Assembly (NCBI RefSeq): GCF_038502225.1 | Contig: NW_027197006.1 | Span: forward strand, 1-64,000 | DNA: 64,000 bases | Origin: Cherax quadricarinatus | Taxonomy: Eukaryota > Arthropoda > Malacostraca > Decapoda > Parastacidae | Direction: 5' to 3' | Shown: piece after piece, positions 1 through 11,237 of the stretch | Numbering within the stretch: position 1 is the stretch's first letter | Layout: each line of letters opens with the position of its first letter | Position numbers and translations under genes: made by a program | Notes under the pieces: model-generated | Seen by the model: only the letters and a program-made list of their open reading frames with translations | Databases searched by the model: none | Told to the model about the DNA's origin: nothing

Positions 1-777
1 TTATAGTCGTTGATTGTATGGATATATTTAATGATTTGACCTCCTGAAATGGCTAATTGGAACACAACATTTACTATTACAAACTAGTGTATATAGAGAC
101 GGGGTAAGATTTCTCATTACTTTGATAATATTAACTCAGAAATTATAAATACCAAATTTTAGACATTAACTTAACACAACTGCTGTTTGTTTCTTATTCT
201 AACACTTTCCTAAAAGACAGAAAGTAAGACATCTTCCAAAGTTACAATCTACTGTTTAATCATCATTTAATTATTAGTAGTATCATCTTTGATGCGGTTG
301 ATAGCCTGAGGAGGCAGGGGAACCTGGCCCTAATTGTAAATGGGGACCTTCAAAAAGCCATCGACAGCCTGTGGCACGACGGCCTCATATTCAAGCTTGC
401 CGACCTTCAGGACCACAAGCGGACCTTTCTCAGGATCATATTCTACTTATCAGGAAGGAGCATCATATCCACCTTTAATGGGGAGTCGGCAGACCCTTTC
501 GACGGGTAATAGAGAAAATGAATGCTGAACTACGAAGTACAGCCAATTGGGAGAAGATATGGAGAATCAGAACCAATCCAGAAAAAGTCCTCATCAGCAC
601 GATCGGTTACGTTGCATCAACTATTGATAACAAAGGAGGTATCTCCATCATAGGTACACCTATTGCTATCAGAAACCCAAATAAGAATATAGGATATGAG
701 ATTGAGAGAATACTTCACTCTATATCTCACATCTCCAATAATGTGAGCCTAAATGATAAGAATCTGTTCGGCTACAG
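1..777. repeat. Left arm of a long inverted duplication
   Basis: This segment reappears in reverse complement at 3898-4882, and base 1 pairs with base 4882, so the arm may extend left of the window. The match covers about 290 bp of non-coding flank plus a truncated LINE. Compared with the right arm, it lacks a 170-bp block (right-arm 4213-4382) and about 55 bp near position 760. Because non-coding flank is shared as well, this looks like a segmental inverted duplication made after the LINE had inserted, not two independent insertions. Confidence 0.85.
290..777 (+). pseudogene. Family C (Jockey-like LINE) reverse transcriptase fragment, deleted copy
   Basis: The translation includes a block around DLQKAIDSLWHDGLIFKL, the motif A region of non-LTR reverse transcriptases, followed by FLRIIFYLSGRSI. 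Coding then jumps to the post-catalytic region (WRIRTNPEKV) because the stretch holding the PQG motif and the catalytic LADD box is absent here but present in the other arm. Reading frames are broken. The fragment ends where copy B1 begins. It cannot encode an active enzyme. The clade (Jockey/I-like) is inferred from motif spacing only. Confidence 0.7.
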
Positions 778-819
778 TTTCTCGAGGGTTATGAAAAATT
801 AATTTTGGGTGTGATTCAT

Positions 820-1332
820 ATGCCCCTTAACCTTGACAAGGATTGTAGTAGGCTGCTATGGGACGAAATTCATAAGGCGTCTAGATATGAAAATGTTGTG
901 TTAATGGGAAATTTTAACTTTTGACAAATTGATCTTGAGTCTACTGACTTTCTTGATATGGTTTAGGATTGCTTTTTAAAACAGTTTGTGACAGAACCAA
1001 CTAGAGGAAACAACCTGCTTGACTTGGCTCGTACCAACAAAGAATCACTAGTTAATAATCTTGAGGTTAATGATGAGCTTGGGGAAAGTGATCACAAATC
1101 ACTTAGTTTCAATATATCATGGCATTACCCAGATAATTACAATCAAGTGTCTGTCCCAGATTTTCGCTTGGCCGACTTCATGGGACTGAGAAATTACCTG
1201 GGTGGGCTAAATTGGGATGACATGACTATGGATCAGGTAGGTGGTATTGGTCGCCAATATGACGTGTTTCAGAGCATAGTGCTAGCTGTTAGGATAACTT
1301 TTGTTCCGATTAGGGAAATTAGATCTAACTAA
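820..1332 (+). pseudogene. Family B APE-type endonuclease fragment
   Basis: This is the C-terminal half of the apurinic-like endonuclease that nicks target DNA in CR1-type LINEs. Visible landmarks are a degraded version of the MGDFNFR box (here MGNFNF then a stop, near 905), TEPTRGNNLLDL and the SDHKSLSF box near 1095, which corresponds to the conserved SDH catalytic motif. A stop at about 923 separates the two blocks. The homologous, better preserved copy is at 53906-54241. The N-terminal part is missing through 5' truncation. Confidence 0.75.
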
Positions 1333-1528
1333 AATAATCCAAAATGAATAAACAATAGATTTAAACAACTCATTGGTCAAAAGAGAGAGGCACATATAGG
1401 CATATCAAAAGAGGGGATGGGCAAGAGTTGTGTGGGTTTTAAGGGAAAGTAAAGAGGAACTTAGCATACTTTTGGCTAATCTTTTCAATATATCACTGCA
1501 AACTGGCATTGTGCCAGACTAGTGGAAA

Positions 1529-2335
1529 ATGGTAAATTTGATACCTATTTATGAGGCAGGTGACAGGTCCTTAGCTTCGAACTATAGACCAATAAGCCTT
1601 ACCTTCATAGCTGGAAAATTTATGGAATCAGTAAGTGCAGAAGTAAATCATAGTCATCTTAAAAGGCATAAATTGATTAATGAACCTCAGCACGGTTTTA
1701 CAAAGGGGTATTCCTGTTGTACGAATTTACCAACTTTCTTCACTAAGGTATTTTTGGAGGTAGATCATGGAATTGAATATGATATTGTGTATATGGACTT
1801 CAGTAAGTCTTTCGATAGAGTTCCACATTGGAGGCTACTGAGGAAGCTTGAGGCACATGGAATAGGAGAAATTTTTTCCAGGGTAGAGGCATGGTTGACA
1901 AATAGGCATCGGAGAGTTTGTATAAATGGAGAAATCAGAATGGGGTCAGCATTGGGACCCTTGTTATTCACAATTTACATAAACGACATAGATTAGGGAA
2001 TAAATAGCGACATAAGCAAATTTGCTGATGACACCAAAATAGGCCAACCAATTCATTTTAATGAGGACATTACAGCATACAAGGATGATTTGAATAGACT
2101 GATGCAGTCGTTGGAGTAGTGGCAGATGCAGTTTAATACAGACAAATGCAAAGTTCTAAATTTTGGAAAGGAAAATAACTATTCCACATATAAAGTAAAT
2201 AATGAAGATCTTAATATTGCGAATTGTGAAAAGGATTTAGGAGTTCTGGTTATCAGTAATCTCAAACCAAGACAACAGTGCATATGTGTTCTCAATAAAG
2301 CTGTCAGAATCTTGGCTTCTTATCAAGAAGTATAA
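1529..2335 (+). pseudogene. Family B reverse transcriptase fragment
   Basis: Non-LTR reverse transcriptase motifs occur in the expected order: SNYRPISLT, NEPQHGFTKG, a motif A equivalent YMDFSKSFDRVPH with its catalytic Asp, ALGPLLFTIYINDID, then after a stop (about 1994) KFADDTKIG with the FADD catalytic pair near 2020. The region continues to WQMQFNTDKCKVLNFG and ends at 2335. The usual GVPQGS is degraded to a form without PQG. An amber stop and frame changes make this a pseudogene. It is an ordinary CR1-clade domain. Confidence 0.85.
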
Positions 2336-2676
2336 ATAACAGAAGTCCTCAGATTGTTCTTCAACTCTATATATCTTTGGTTAGACCTCATTTATATTAT
2401 GCTGCACAATTTTGGTCACCGTATTACAGAATGCATATAAATGCATTGTAAAACGTACAAAGGAGAATGACAAAGTTGATCCCATGTACCAGAAATCTTC
2501 CCTATGAGGATAGACTGAGTGCCCTGAATCTGCACTCTCTAGAAAGGTGTAGAATTAGGGAGGATATGATTGTGGTGTATAAATGGAAAACTGGCCTTCT
2601 GCCTTCACCTGGGCCATTAGGCCTGCTGCAGTGTTCCTTCTTTCTTATATTCTTATGTCTATCTTCACTAGTTTTC

Positions 2677-3440
2677 TAGTTTTCTCATCTACTTTGGTCT
2701 GGTATACTCTGAATAAATCTTCAAAATACATTTTCCCCTCCCTCTCTAATTCCTGCAATCTGATTTTCTTCAAATCCTCTTTAAGATTTTCGTCATTTCA
2801 CCATCCAATTTATTTTTAATTTTAAGTTACAGATAGTATTTCTCCTCTTGTCCATCTTTTCCCCTCCCCTCCCTTTCATTTCCTTCTTCACCCAGTGTAA
2901 AGTTTCATGTAAAACTCTTTTGCCTCTTTGCGTCTCCATCTAACTACTGTCAGGTGAAATTAATGCCCATTTTCTCCCTCAACTGGTTTCTTCTTATTTC
3001 TTTATAATGTTCCAATTACTACACATTGAGTTAAGATATACAAGTTACAAGGTATGATCAGAGCTTTCGTTAGATGGGAAAGGAAGAAGGATGGGCTAGG
3101 GTGGAAATATGGGACAAGGGTGAGTGGGTAGAGATGAGGTAATAAAGGTTAGTTTTCTAGCCACTTTGGCACATTTTGATACAAGTGTGTGTGTGTGTTG
3201 TATTATTCATGAATACATAAAGTTCATGGGGTGGGGTGTATACCTCGCTACCCATAAGCTACACACAGTTATATCAGATGTATACTTACACGTTGCTGAG
3301 TTGGAAGGAGGTATACTTTTTGCAAATGTTTTTTTTGTGCTTTTTTTTTTTGTTACAGGTCGCTTGCTGTTGATGGTGGCTGTAGGGCACTTGATGGAAG
3401 TTGGCTGCTTCCCTGAAGCTGATGGTCTGCTGAGCAGATT
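2677..3440. other. Stretch without recognisable gene
   Basis: The sequence is T-rich on the + strand between B1 and the right inverted arm. I see only short chance reading frames. A polypyrimidine run ending in ttacag near 3338-3357 resembles a 3' splice acceptor, but no coding exon that I recognise follows it. Confidence 0.5.
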
Positions 3441-3589
3441 GCGAGGTGGTGTTCTGCCATAGGAGGTTTGCAGATGTTACTAGGTTAATTGTAAGGAGTA
3501 ATTTCTTTGAAGTAGGTTTCCACTAAATGGGCTGGATTTATCCTTGTTAGATGTTGAATGGTTCTGGTGTTACCCATTCTTTTATATCT

Positions 3590-4589
3590 TCTGGGAGATT
3601 ACTCGTGTCATCGGTCTTGGGAAGTTATGTTTGTGGAAGAAGCGTCGGACTCTTTGGGTTCTGTGGGGAGGTGTGTTATCAGGTAGTCGGTGGTGTTTGT
3701 TGGTTGGGGAGGGATTTCTCTGTCTGGTATACAGAGTCCATGCATGTCATATAGTTCACTCTTTTTAAGTTTGCATAGCCCGAAATTTATTGCAGCTATC
3801 TTTTTTTGGATGTGTAGATCGTCCATCCTTATTACGTCTCTCCACCTGGTGCCCGTGATAAAGTGGAGTGACTGTTCTGGACTCTTTGTAGCCGAAGCAT
3901 GTTGGATTTTGTAGTTAGTGACATGGGCACACAAGGATACTCAAGCATTGGTCTTATCATTTAGGCTCACATTATTGGAGATGTGAGATATAGAGTGAAG
4001 TATTCTGTCAATCTCATATCCTAGATTCTTATTCGGGTTTCTGATAGCAATAGGTGTACCTATGATGGAGATACCTCCTTTGTTATCAATAGTTGATGCA
4101 ACGCAACCGATCGTGCTGATGAGGACTTTTTATGGATTGGTTGTAATTCTCCATACCTTCTCCCAGTTGGCTGTACTTCGTAGTTCAGCATTCATTTTCT
4201 CTATTACCCGTCTCTACGCTTGTTAATTCCCGAGATGGGGTAGATGATACAACATGATTAACATCGTCAGCAAGTTGGGTGGTGATGGTATATTCGAATT
4301 CAGGCAGAGGGAGATCGTTTACAAATATGTTGAAGAGTATAGGGCTAAGGCACGAGCCTTGTGGCACTACAGCTGTCGGTGTGAAAGGGTCTGCCGACTC
4401 CCCATTAAAGGTGGATATGATGCTCCTTCCTGATAAGTAGAATCTGATCCTGAGAAAGGTCCGCTTGTGGTCCGGAAGGTCGGCAAGCTTGAATATGAGG
4501 CCGTCGTGCCACAGGTTGCCGAAGGCTTTTTGAAGGTCGCCATTTACAATTAGGGCCAGGTTCCCATGCCTCCTCAGGCTATCAACCGC
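3590..4589 (-). pseudogene. Family C (Jockey-like LINE) reverse transcriptase, fuller copy
   Basis: Read on the minus strand, the order is DLQKAFGNLWHDGLIFKL (motif A region), FYLSGRSIISTF, VPQGSCLSPILFNIFVND (PQG box), TTQLADDVNHV (LADD catalytic box), then after a stop and frame change WEKVWRITTNP, the post-catalytic block. The last section (LHFITGTRWRDVIRMDDLHIQ) matches the usual C-terminal 'thumb' block of Jockey-like LINEs. The 5' part, including any endonuclease, is missing. Several in-frame stops make it non-functional. The 3' terminus of the element is not clear to me. Confidence 0.75.
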
Positions 4590-4882
4590 ATCAAAGACGA
4601 TACTACTAATAATTAAATGATAATTAAACAGTAGATTGTAACTTTGGAAGATGTCTTACTTTCTGTCTTTTAGGAAAGTGTTAGAATAAGAGACAAACAC
4701 CAATTGTGTTCAGTTAATGTCTAAAATTTGGTATTTATAATTACTGAGTTAATATTATGAAAGTAATGAGAAATCTTACACGGTCTCTATGTAGACTAGT
4801 CTATAATAGTAAATGTTGTGCTCCAATTAACCATTTCAGGAGGTCAAATCATTAAATACATCCATACATTCAACGACTATAA
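3898..4882. repeat. Right arm of the inverted duplication
   Basis: This is the reverse complement of 1-777, and it keeps the 170-bp block missing from the left arm. Bases 4590-4882 are non-coding flank shared by both arms. Confidence 0.85.
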
Positions 4883-5314
4883 TTACCAGTGTTACTGGTT
4901 TAAAATGAATAATCAATAATTTTATTATAGGTTCAAGTTACGTGAGTGTGGGAGGAGTGTGTTGGTTAGGTGCCACATAGTGTCTCTTAAATCCCACCTA
5001 TCTCCGAGGTTCAATTAACATCAATAAATGTCATGTTTATTTTAGTTGTACCTGCCACAAATTACGTGTAAGAAATAATTCAGGTCTGTGCCTGTGACCC
5101 TCAGACACATAATTTCTCACATATATCTCTTTTTTCAACAAACCCCCAGTATCCCACCGAGGCAGGGCGACCCAATAAGAAAAACGATAGTTTCTCTTCT
5201 TAAAGTTAGTATTATATACAGGAGAAGAGATTACTAGCTCCTTGCTCAAGGCATTTTAGCCGCATCTTACAACACGCATGGATAACGAAGGAAGAATTCT
5301 GTTCCACTTCCCTA

Positions 5315-5316
<2 letters not shown>
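4883..5316. other. Stretch without recognisable gene
   Basis: There are only short reading frames here. A minus-strand frame at 5037-5249 has no domain I recognise, and I do not call it a gene. Confidence 0.4.

Positions 5317-5392
<76 letters not shown>
5317..5392. repeat. (TG)n microsatellite
   Basis: This is an almost uninterrupted TG dinucleotide run of about 37 units. Apparent His-Thr reading frames through it are artefacts. Confidence 0.98.
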
Positions 5393-5393
<1 letters not shown>

Positions 5394-5556
5394 ATGATTA
5401 AAATAAGAAACTTCTAAAACCAATTTATTGAAAGACAGTACATAAAGTTGACAGATATGCATGTGAAATGAACACAAAATTAATAGTTATAGATGAAATG
5501 TAAATGTTGTACAGCAGCTGTAGTGAATCAGAAATTATAAAGTAAAGTGTTACTGA
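5393..5556. other. Unique flank of the 19-bp array, re-used inside it
   Basis: This non-coding sequence begins gcatgattaaaataag. Nearly all of it reappears in the same order, broken into pieces, inside the neighbouring 19-bp array. Confidence 0.85.
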
Positions 5557-6245
5557 CTGTTGGTGCTACTGTAATATGTTGCTGCTATAATATGTTGGTG
5601 CTACTATAATATGTTGGTGCTACTATAATATGTTGGTGCTACTGTAATATGTTGTGCTACTGTAATATGTTGGTGCTACTATAATATGTTGCTGCATGAT
5701 TAAAATAAGAAACTTCTAAAACCATGTTGGTGCTACTTTATTGAAATGTTGGTGACAGCTACTATAACATAAAGTTGACAGATATGCTACTATAAAGTGA
5801 AATGAACTATAATATGTTGGTGCAAAATTAATGTGTTGGTGCTGCTATAATATGTTGGTGCTACTATAATATGTTGGTGCTACTATAATATGTTGGTGCT
5901 ACTATAATGTGTTGGTATGTTGGTGCTACTATAATATGTTGGTGCTACTATATAGATGAAATGTAATATGTAATATGTTGGTGTACTATAATATGTTGGT
6001 GCTACTATAATGTGTTGGTGCTACTATAATATGTTGGTGCTACTATAATATGTTGGTGCTACTATAATATGTTGGTGCTACTATAATGTGTTGGTGCTAC
6101 TATAATAGCAGCTGTAGTGAATCAGAAATTATAATATGTTGGTGTAAAGTGTTACTGACTGTTGGTGCTACTATAATGTGTTGGTGCTACTATAATATGT
6201 TGGTGCTACTGTAATATGTTGCTGCTGCTATAATATGTTGGTGCT
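5557..6245. repeat. 19-bp tandem array interleaved with a shredded copy of its flank
   Basis: The unit is close to atgttggtgctactataat. Between units lie pieces of 5393-5556 in collinear order: 31 nt from 5694, then tttattgaaa, a piece with cataaagttgacagatatg, gtgaaatgaac, gcaaaattaa, tatagatgaaatgtaa near 5951, a 27-nt piece from about 6108, and the closing taaagtgttactgactg. Plain array expansion would not produce this mosaic. Confidence 0.9.
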
Positions 6246-6690
6246 GATAGGTACTTAGCTGCTGTTTATATATTTCTGAAGTTGGTAATAATTTTTGTTA
6301 TAGCTGAAGTTCCTCTTATTGATCATAACTGATATATTGTCTGGTAGATGTTAATAATGAATGTTAATATAAGCTATGTTCTTCCTACAGTTAAAAATGT
6401 TAACTTTTATATCATATATTCTTGCTGTTGTTGGTATCGGTGGTATTTTTGTCAAGTTTTCCTCGACGTGTTGGTAAAGTTGATGCTATAACAGTTTAAA
6501 GTTCCATATTCTTTTGTTTAATGTTCTTGAAATTTCTATTTTCATCTTGGTTCATCTTTTCTGCCCAAACTTCATTTAATGTTTCCTCTTCTTTATTCTT
6601 AGTTAATAAAATTTATCTTTCTTGTTCTTTATCATTATAGTAAAATTTATCCTTAGAGTAAATGGAAAGGTTTCAACAGGTGAAGTCCAA
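6246..6690. other. AT-rich stretch without recognisable gene
   Basis: No domain, no long reading frame and no repeat structure that I can identify. Confidence 0.4.
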
Positions 6691-6698
6691 ACCTGTCG

Positions 6699-6996
6699 TT
6701 AACAGGTGGTATTAGGCAGACAGGTGGTCAACAGGTGGTAATATGCAGGTGGGTGGTAGAAAGATGGTATTATGCATGTGGGTCGTCGCCTGCTGGTATT
6801 ATGCAGGCGAGTCGTCAACAGGTCCTATTATGCAGGTGAGTCAACAGGTGGTAATGTGCAGGTGGATCGACGACAGATGGTATTGTGCAAGCTGGTCGTC
6901 GGGAGATGGTATTATGCAGGTGGGTCGTCGACAGGTGGTATTACGCAGGTGGGTCGCCGACAACTGGAATTATGCAGGTGGGTCGTCGACAGGTGA
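6699..6996. repeat. 29-bp degenerate minisatellite
   Basis: About ten units share the core ggtattatgcaggtgggtcg followed by tcgacaggt. Three overlapping short reading frames read through it; this is expected for a period not divisible by three and is not evidence of coding. Confidence 0.9.
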
Positions 6997-7178
6997 TTGA
7001 CAAACTTGACGGTTCAGATGGTGACTTTACCCACTTGATGGGAAACATGTTGATACCTGCGGTGATATTTTTCATTGACTTTAATTAATAAGAACTCAAA
7101 GAAGCATTTTTTATAACAAAGTTTGCAATAATCATTAATTTGATACGAGACACACACAAACATCCAAACAATGAAATA

Positions 7179-7292
7179 CCAAACACACACACACACACAC
7201 ATACACTCCAGGCGGGGCCAGGAGCAATGACTAAACCTTTGAAACGACAATTAGGTGAGTACACACAAACACACCCACACGCACACTCACAC
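7179..7292. repeat. (CA)n tracts flanking the first family A tail
   Basis: CA-rich runs at about 7179-7201 and 7257-7292 lie on either side of a short family A 3' end. This is the first example of the CA-linked arrangement that recurs to 21290. Confidence 0.9.
7211..7262 (+). mobile_element. Family A LINE, 3'-end stub A0
   Basis: Only the last 50 or so bases of the family are present: ggcggggccaggagc, a degraded gacccctgcaaccac segment and ttaggtgagtacacac. It is an extremely 5'-truncated insertion between two CA tracts. Confidence 0.85.
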
Positions 7293-7298
7293 ACACAA

Positions 7299-9277
7299 AG
7301 CGAGTCCTTGGTTTACCCGAAGGTGTAGGGAGGCAAAAACTAAGAGAACCAGGCAATGGAAAAGGTACAGGAGGCAAAGGACCCAGGAAAATAGAGAGAC
7401 TAATCGAAGAGCCAGAAACGAGTATGCACAGATAAGGAGGGAGGCCCAGCGACAGTACGAAAACGACAGCATCGAAAGCCAAGTATAACCCGAAACTCCT
7501 GTATAGTCACATTAGTGGGAAGACAGCAGTCAAAGACCAGGTAATCAAGCTGAGGAAAGAAGGTGGGGAACTCACCAGAAGCGATCAAGAGGTATGTGAG
7601 GAGCTCAACAAAAAATTTAAGGAAGTATTTACAGTGGAGAGGAAGTCCTCTGGGTGGACAGAACATAGGGGGACGCCAACAAGGAAAAAACCAACAAGTG
7701 TTGGGTGACATGCACACAACTGAGGTGGAGGTGAAGAAGCTGCTAAGGGACCTTGATACCTCAAAGTTAATGGGACCAGACATCTCCCCGTGGGTCCTTA
7801 GAGAGGGAGAAGAAATGCTGAGTGTGCCACTAACCACAATCTTCAACACATCCCTTGAAACTGGGCAACTACATGAGGTATAGAAGACGGCAAATATAAT
7901 ACCCATATTTAAAAAAAGGAGACAAAAAAGAGGCACTAAACTATAGACCAGTGTCACTGATATCTATAGCATGCAAAATTTTGGAGAATATTTTCAGGAG
8001 AAGAGTGGTGGAGCATCTGGAATGAAACAGGAGTATAAACGCCAACCAGCACGGATTTATGGAAGGTGAATCCTGTGTCACAAACCTATTGGAGTTTTAT
8101 GATAAAGTAACAGAGGTAAGACATGAGAGAGAGGGGTGGGTTGATTGCATCTTCTTGGACTGCAAGAAGGCCTTTGACACAGTTCCTCACAGGAGATTGG
8201 TGCAGAAGCTACAGGATCTGGCGAATGTAACAGGAAGGACACTGTAATGGATCAAAGAATACCTGACAGGGAGGCAATATCGACGCATGGTACGTGAAGT
8301 ATCACAGTGTGCACCTGTGATGAGCGGGGCCCCACAGGAGTCGGTCCTAGGACCAGTGCTATTTCTGGTATAATCGAATGACATGATAAAAGTGTCCCTG
8401 TTCACGGATGATGTGAAGTTAATGATGAGAATTAAATCAGATGAGAATAGGTTGGACTTCAAAGAGACCTAGACAGGCTGGACACCTGATCCAGCAACTG
8501 GCTACTCGAATTTAACCTCGCCAAATGCAAAGTCATGAAGCTTGGGGAAGGGCAAAGAAGACTGCAGACGGAGTATAGGCTAGGTGGCCAAAGACTGCAA
8601 ACCTTGCTCAAGGAGAAAGATCTTGGGGTGAGTATAACACTGAGCAAGTCACCAGAAGCACACATCAACCAGATAACTGCTGCAGTACATGGGCGCCTGG
8701 TAAACCTGAGAATAGCGTTATGATACCTTAATAAGAAATCGTTCAAGGCACTGTACACCGTGTACGTCAGGTCCATACTGGAGTATGCAGCACATATTTG
8801 AATCCCACACTTGATAAAGCACATCAAGAAATTAGAGAAAGTGCAAAGGTTTCTGACAAGGTTAGTTCCAGAGCTAAGGGGAATGTCCTATGAAGAAAGG
8901 TTAAGGGAAATCGGCCTGACGACACTGGAGGTTAGGGGAGACACGATAACAATATACATAATGCTGTGTGGCATAGACAAGGTGGACAGAGACAGGATGT
9001 TCCAGAGAGGGAACACAGAAACAAGGGGCCACAATTGAAAGTTGAAGACCCAGATGAGTCAAAGGGAAGTTAGGAAGTATTTCTTCAGTCATATAGTCGT
9101 CAGGAAGTGGAATAACCTAGAAAGTGAGGAAGTGGAGGCAGGAACCACACATAGCTTTAATATGAGGTATGATAATGCTCATGGGCAGGGAGAGAGAGAA
9201 CTTAGTAGCACTCAGTGAAGAGGCGGGGCCAGGAGTTGAGTCTCGATCCCTGCAACCACAATTAGGTGAGTACATAC
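7299..9277 (+). mobile_element. Family A CR1-type LINE, copy A1
   Basis: The copy begins in the basic linker between endonuclease and reverse transcriptase (SPWFTRRCREAKTKRTRQW) and runs to the family 3' end ggccaggagttgagtctcg and ttaggtgagtac. The reverse transcriptase region is split over several frames: LLRDLDTSK near 7740, KKAFDTVPHRRL near 8165, a damaged PQG region near 8330, FTDDVKL near 8402 in place of FADD, and the C-terminal [16 protein letters not shown] block near 8870. Numerous indels and the FTDD change make it inactive. Confidence 0.9.
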
Positions 9278-9282
9278 ACACT

Positions 9283-11160
9283 GTGGAGACAGAAAAACAG
9301 GGAATTGAAGACAGAAAATGCAGTGCTAATTTGTAAAAGAGGAGACAGATGTGCAGCATTAAATTACTGACCACTGTCTCTGATACGAATGCAAAATCAT
9401 GGTGAAGATTGTCATGAGAGGAGTAGTGGAGCTCCTAGAATAATACCATCTGCATAATATCATCAATAACAACCAGCACTAATTCAGAAAAGGGAAATCC
9501 TGTGTCACAAACCTAATGGAGCTCTGTGACAAGGTTACAGCAGTAAGAAGGGTGGGTAGATTGCGTTATACTCGAGATTAGTGCAAAAGCTGGAGGACAA
9601 GGCAGGTATAACAGGGAAGGCGCTGCAATGGATTAGAGAATACCTGACTGGAAGGCATCAGCAATTCTTGGCATATGATGAGTTGTCAGTGTGGGCGCCT
9701 GTGACGAGTGAAGATCCACATAGATCAGTTCTAAGACCAACGCTGTTTCTGGTATATGTTTATGACATGACGGAAGGAATACTCAGAAGTGCCCCTGTTT
9801 ACAGACGATAAGAAGTTAATTAGGAGAATTCAGTTGGAGGGTACTAAGGCAGGGCTATAGAGTTATCTGAACAGGCTGTGGGCCTGGTCCAGGAACTGGG
9901 TCCTGGAGTTCAACTCCACGAAATGCAAAGTCATGAAGATCGGAGAAGGGCAACGAAAACTGCACTCAGATTACAAGCTAGGGGGGTGGGGGTAAAGACT
10001 GCAATCCTCACTCAAGGAAAACGATCTTGAGCTGTGGATAATACGGAACATACCTCCTGAGGCGCACATCAGATAAACTGCTGCAGCATATGGGCGACTA
10101 GCGAACCCAAGAACAGAATTCCGACACCTCATTAAGGAGTCGTTCCAGACCCTGTACACTGTGTACGTCAGGCCCATATTGGAGTACGCAGCTCCACACC
10201 TTGCCTAGCACGTCAGAAATTAGAAAGTGCAATGGTTTGCATCGAGAATAGTCTCGGAAATAAGCGGCTTGTCCTACGAAGAGAGGTTAAGGCTCTTCAA
10301 CTCTTTATATCTTTGGTTAGCCCTCATTTAGATTATGCTGCACAGTTTTGGTCACCGTATTACAGAATGGATATAAATGCACTGGAAAACGTACAAAGTT
10401 GATCCCATGTATCAGAAATCTTCCTTATGAGGATAGACTTAGACGTAGAATTAGGGGGGATATGATTGAGGTGTACATGTGGAAAATGGGAAGTAATAAA
10501 AGGGATGTAGTGTGCTAAAAATATTTAGCATAGACAGGGCTCGCAGCAATGGTGTTAAAATGGAAAAATTCAGATTCAGGAAGGATATAGGAAAGCACTA
10601 GTGTGGTAAATAGAGTTGTGGATGATTGGAACAAACTCCCGAGCACCGTCAAGGAAGCTAAGATGTTGTGTAATTTTAAATATTGGTTGAATAAATACAT
10701 GAGAGAGTGTAGGTGGGTGTGAGTTGGACCTAACTAGTTTGTGGTACTAGGTCAGATGCCGTACTGCTCTTAAGTGAATGTGACTGACCTGACTAGATCA
10801 AGGCATTGGCTTAAGCCGGTGGGAGAATTGGACCTGCTTCGCATGGGCCAGTAGATCTGCCGCAGTGTTCCTTCTTTCTTATGTTCTTATGAAATCGACC
10901 TAACAACACGGGTGGAATAGACAAAGTAGACAGAAACAGGTTATTCCAGAGATGGGACACAGCAACCACAGGTCACAACTGGAAGCTGAAGACTCAGACG
11001 AGTCTCAAGAATGTTAGGAAGTATTTCTTCGGTTATAAAGTTGTCAGGACGTGGAATTGTCTGGAAAGAGAGGAAGTGGAGGCAAGAGAGTGAACCTAAT
11101 AGTGAAAAGGTAGGACCAGGAGCTATGAATCGACCCCTGCAACCACAATTAGGTGAGTAA
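9283..11160 (+). mobile_element. Family A CR1-type LINE, copy A2, split by a family B insertion
   Basis: This is a heavily degraded copy starting at the [22 protein letters not shown] region. It includes a damaged motif A region and PVTSEDPHRSVLRPTLF in place of the PQGSVLGP block. It is interrupted at 10296/10889 by copy B2 and then resumes at gaaatcgacctaac. The 3' end (gtaggaccaggagctatg, then ttaggtgagtaa) abuts the (CA)n tract that precedes A3. No continuous reading frame of useful length remains. Confidence 0.85.
10297..10888 (+). mobile_element. Family B CR1-like LINE, 3' fragment B2 nested in A2
   Basis: This piece of about 590 bp covers the C-terminal coding region and 3' tail of family B: the SRLYIFG-like block, LIPCIRNLPYEDRL, and the terminal gcagtgttccttctttcttatgttcttatg. 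It splits A2 between aggttaagg and gaaatcgacc. The host sequence would be continuous if it were removed, with no clear target duplication, as is common for CR1 insertions. Confidence 0.9.
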
Positions 11161-11168
11161 AATTAAGC

Positions 11169-11237
11169 AAGTACACACACTCACAAAGACACACACACAC
11201 ACGCACACACACGCGCGCACACACACACACACGCACG

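Larger units (their letters stand above)
778..2676 (+). mobile_element. Family B CR1-like LINE, copy B1 (5'-truncated, internally deleted)
   Basis: This copy is collinear with the longer copy at about 53100-57083. It starts in the endonuclease domain, loses roughly 380 bp of linker near 1440, continues through reverse transcriptase, then skips most of the C-terminal region near 2590 and ends in the family's 3' signature: a 'gcagtgttccttc' box followed by TTCTTATG-like repeats. Short TTCTTATG repeats instead of poly(A) at the 3' end, together with 5' truncation, are typical of CR1-type elements. Many stops and frameshifts show that it is dead. Confidence 0.85.

Noticed and set aside
3124..3462. 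A 112-codon frame with hydrophobic stretch and a possible upstream splice acceptor
   Set aside because: No recognisable domain, low-complexity T-rich context and no second exon; insufficient for a gene call.
5037..5249. Short minus-strand frame next to the (TG)n tract
   Set aside because: 70 codons with no domain; resembles dispersed non-coding sequence more than a protein.
6743..7088. Overlapping Tyr/Gly-rich short frames
   Set aside because: Produced by the 29-bp minisatellite in three frames.
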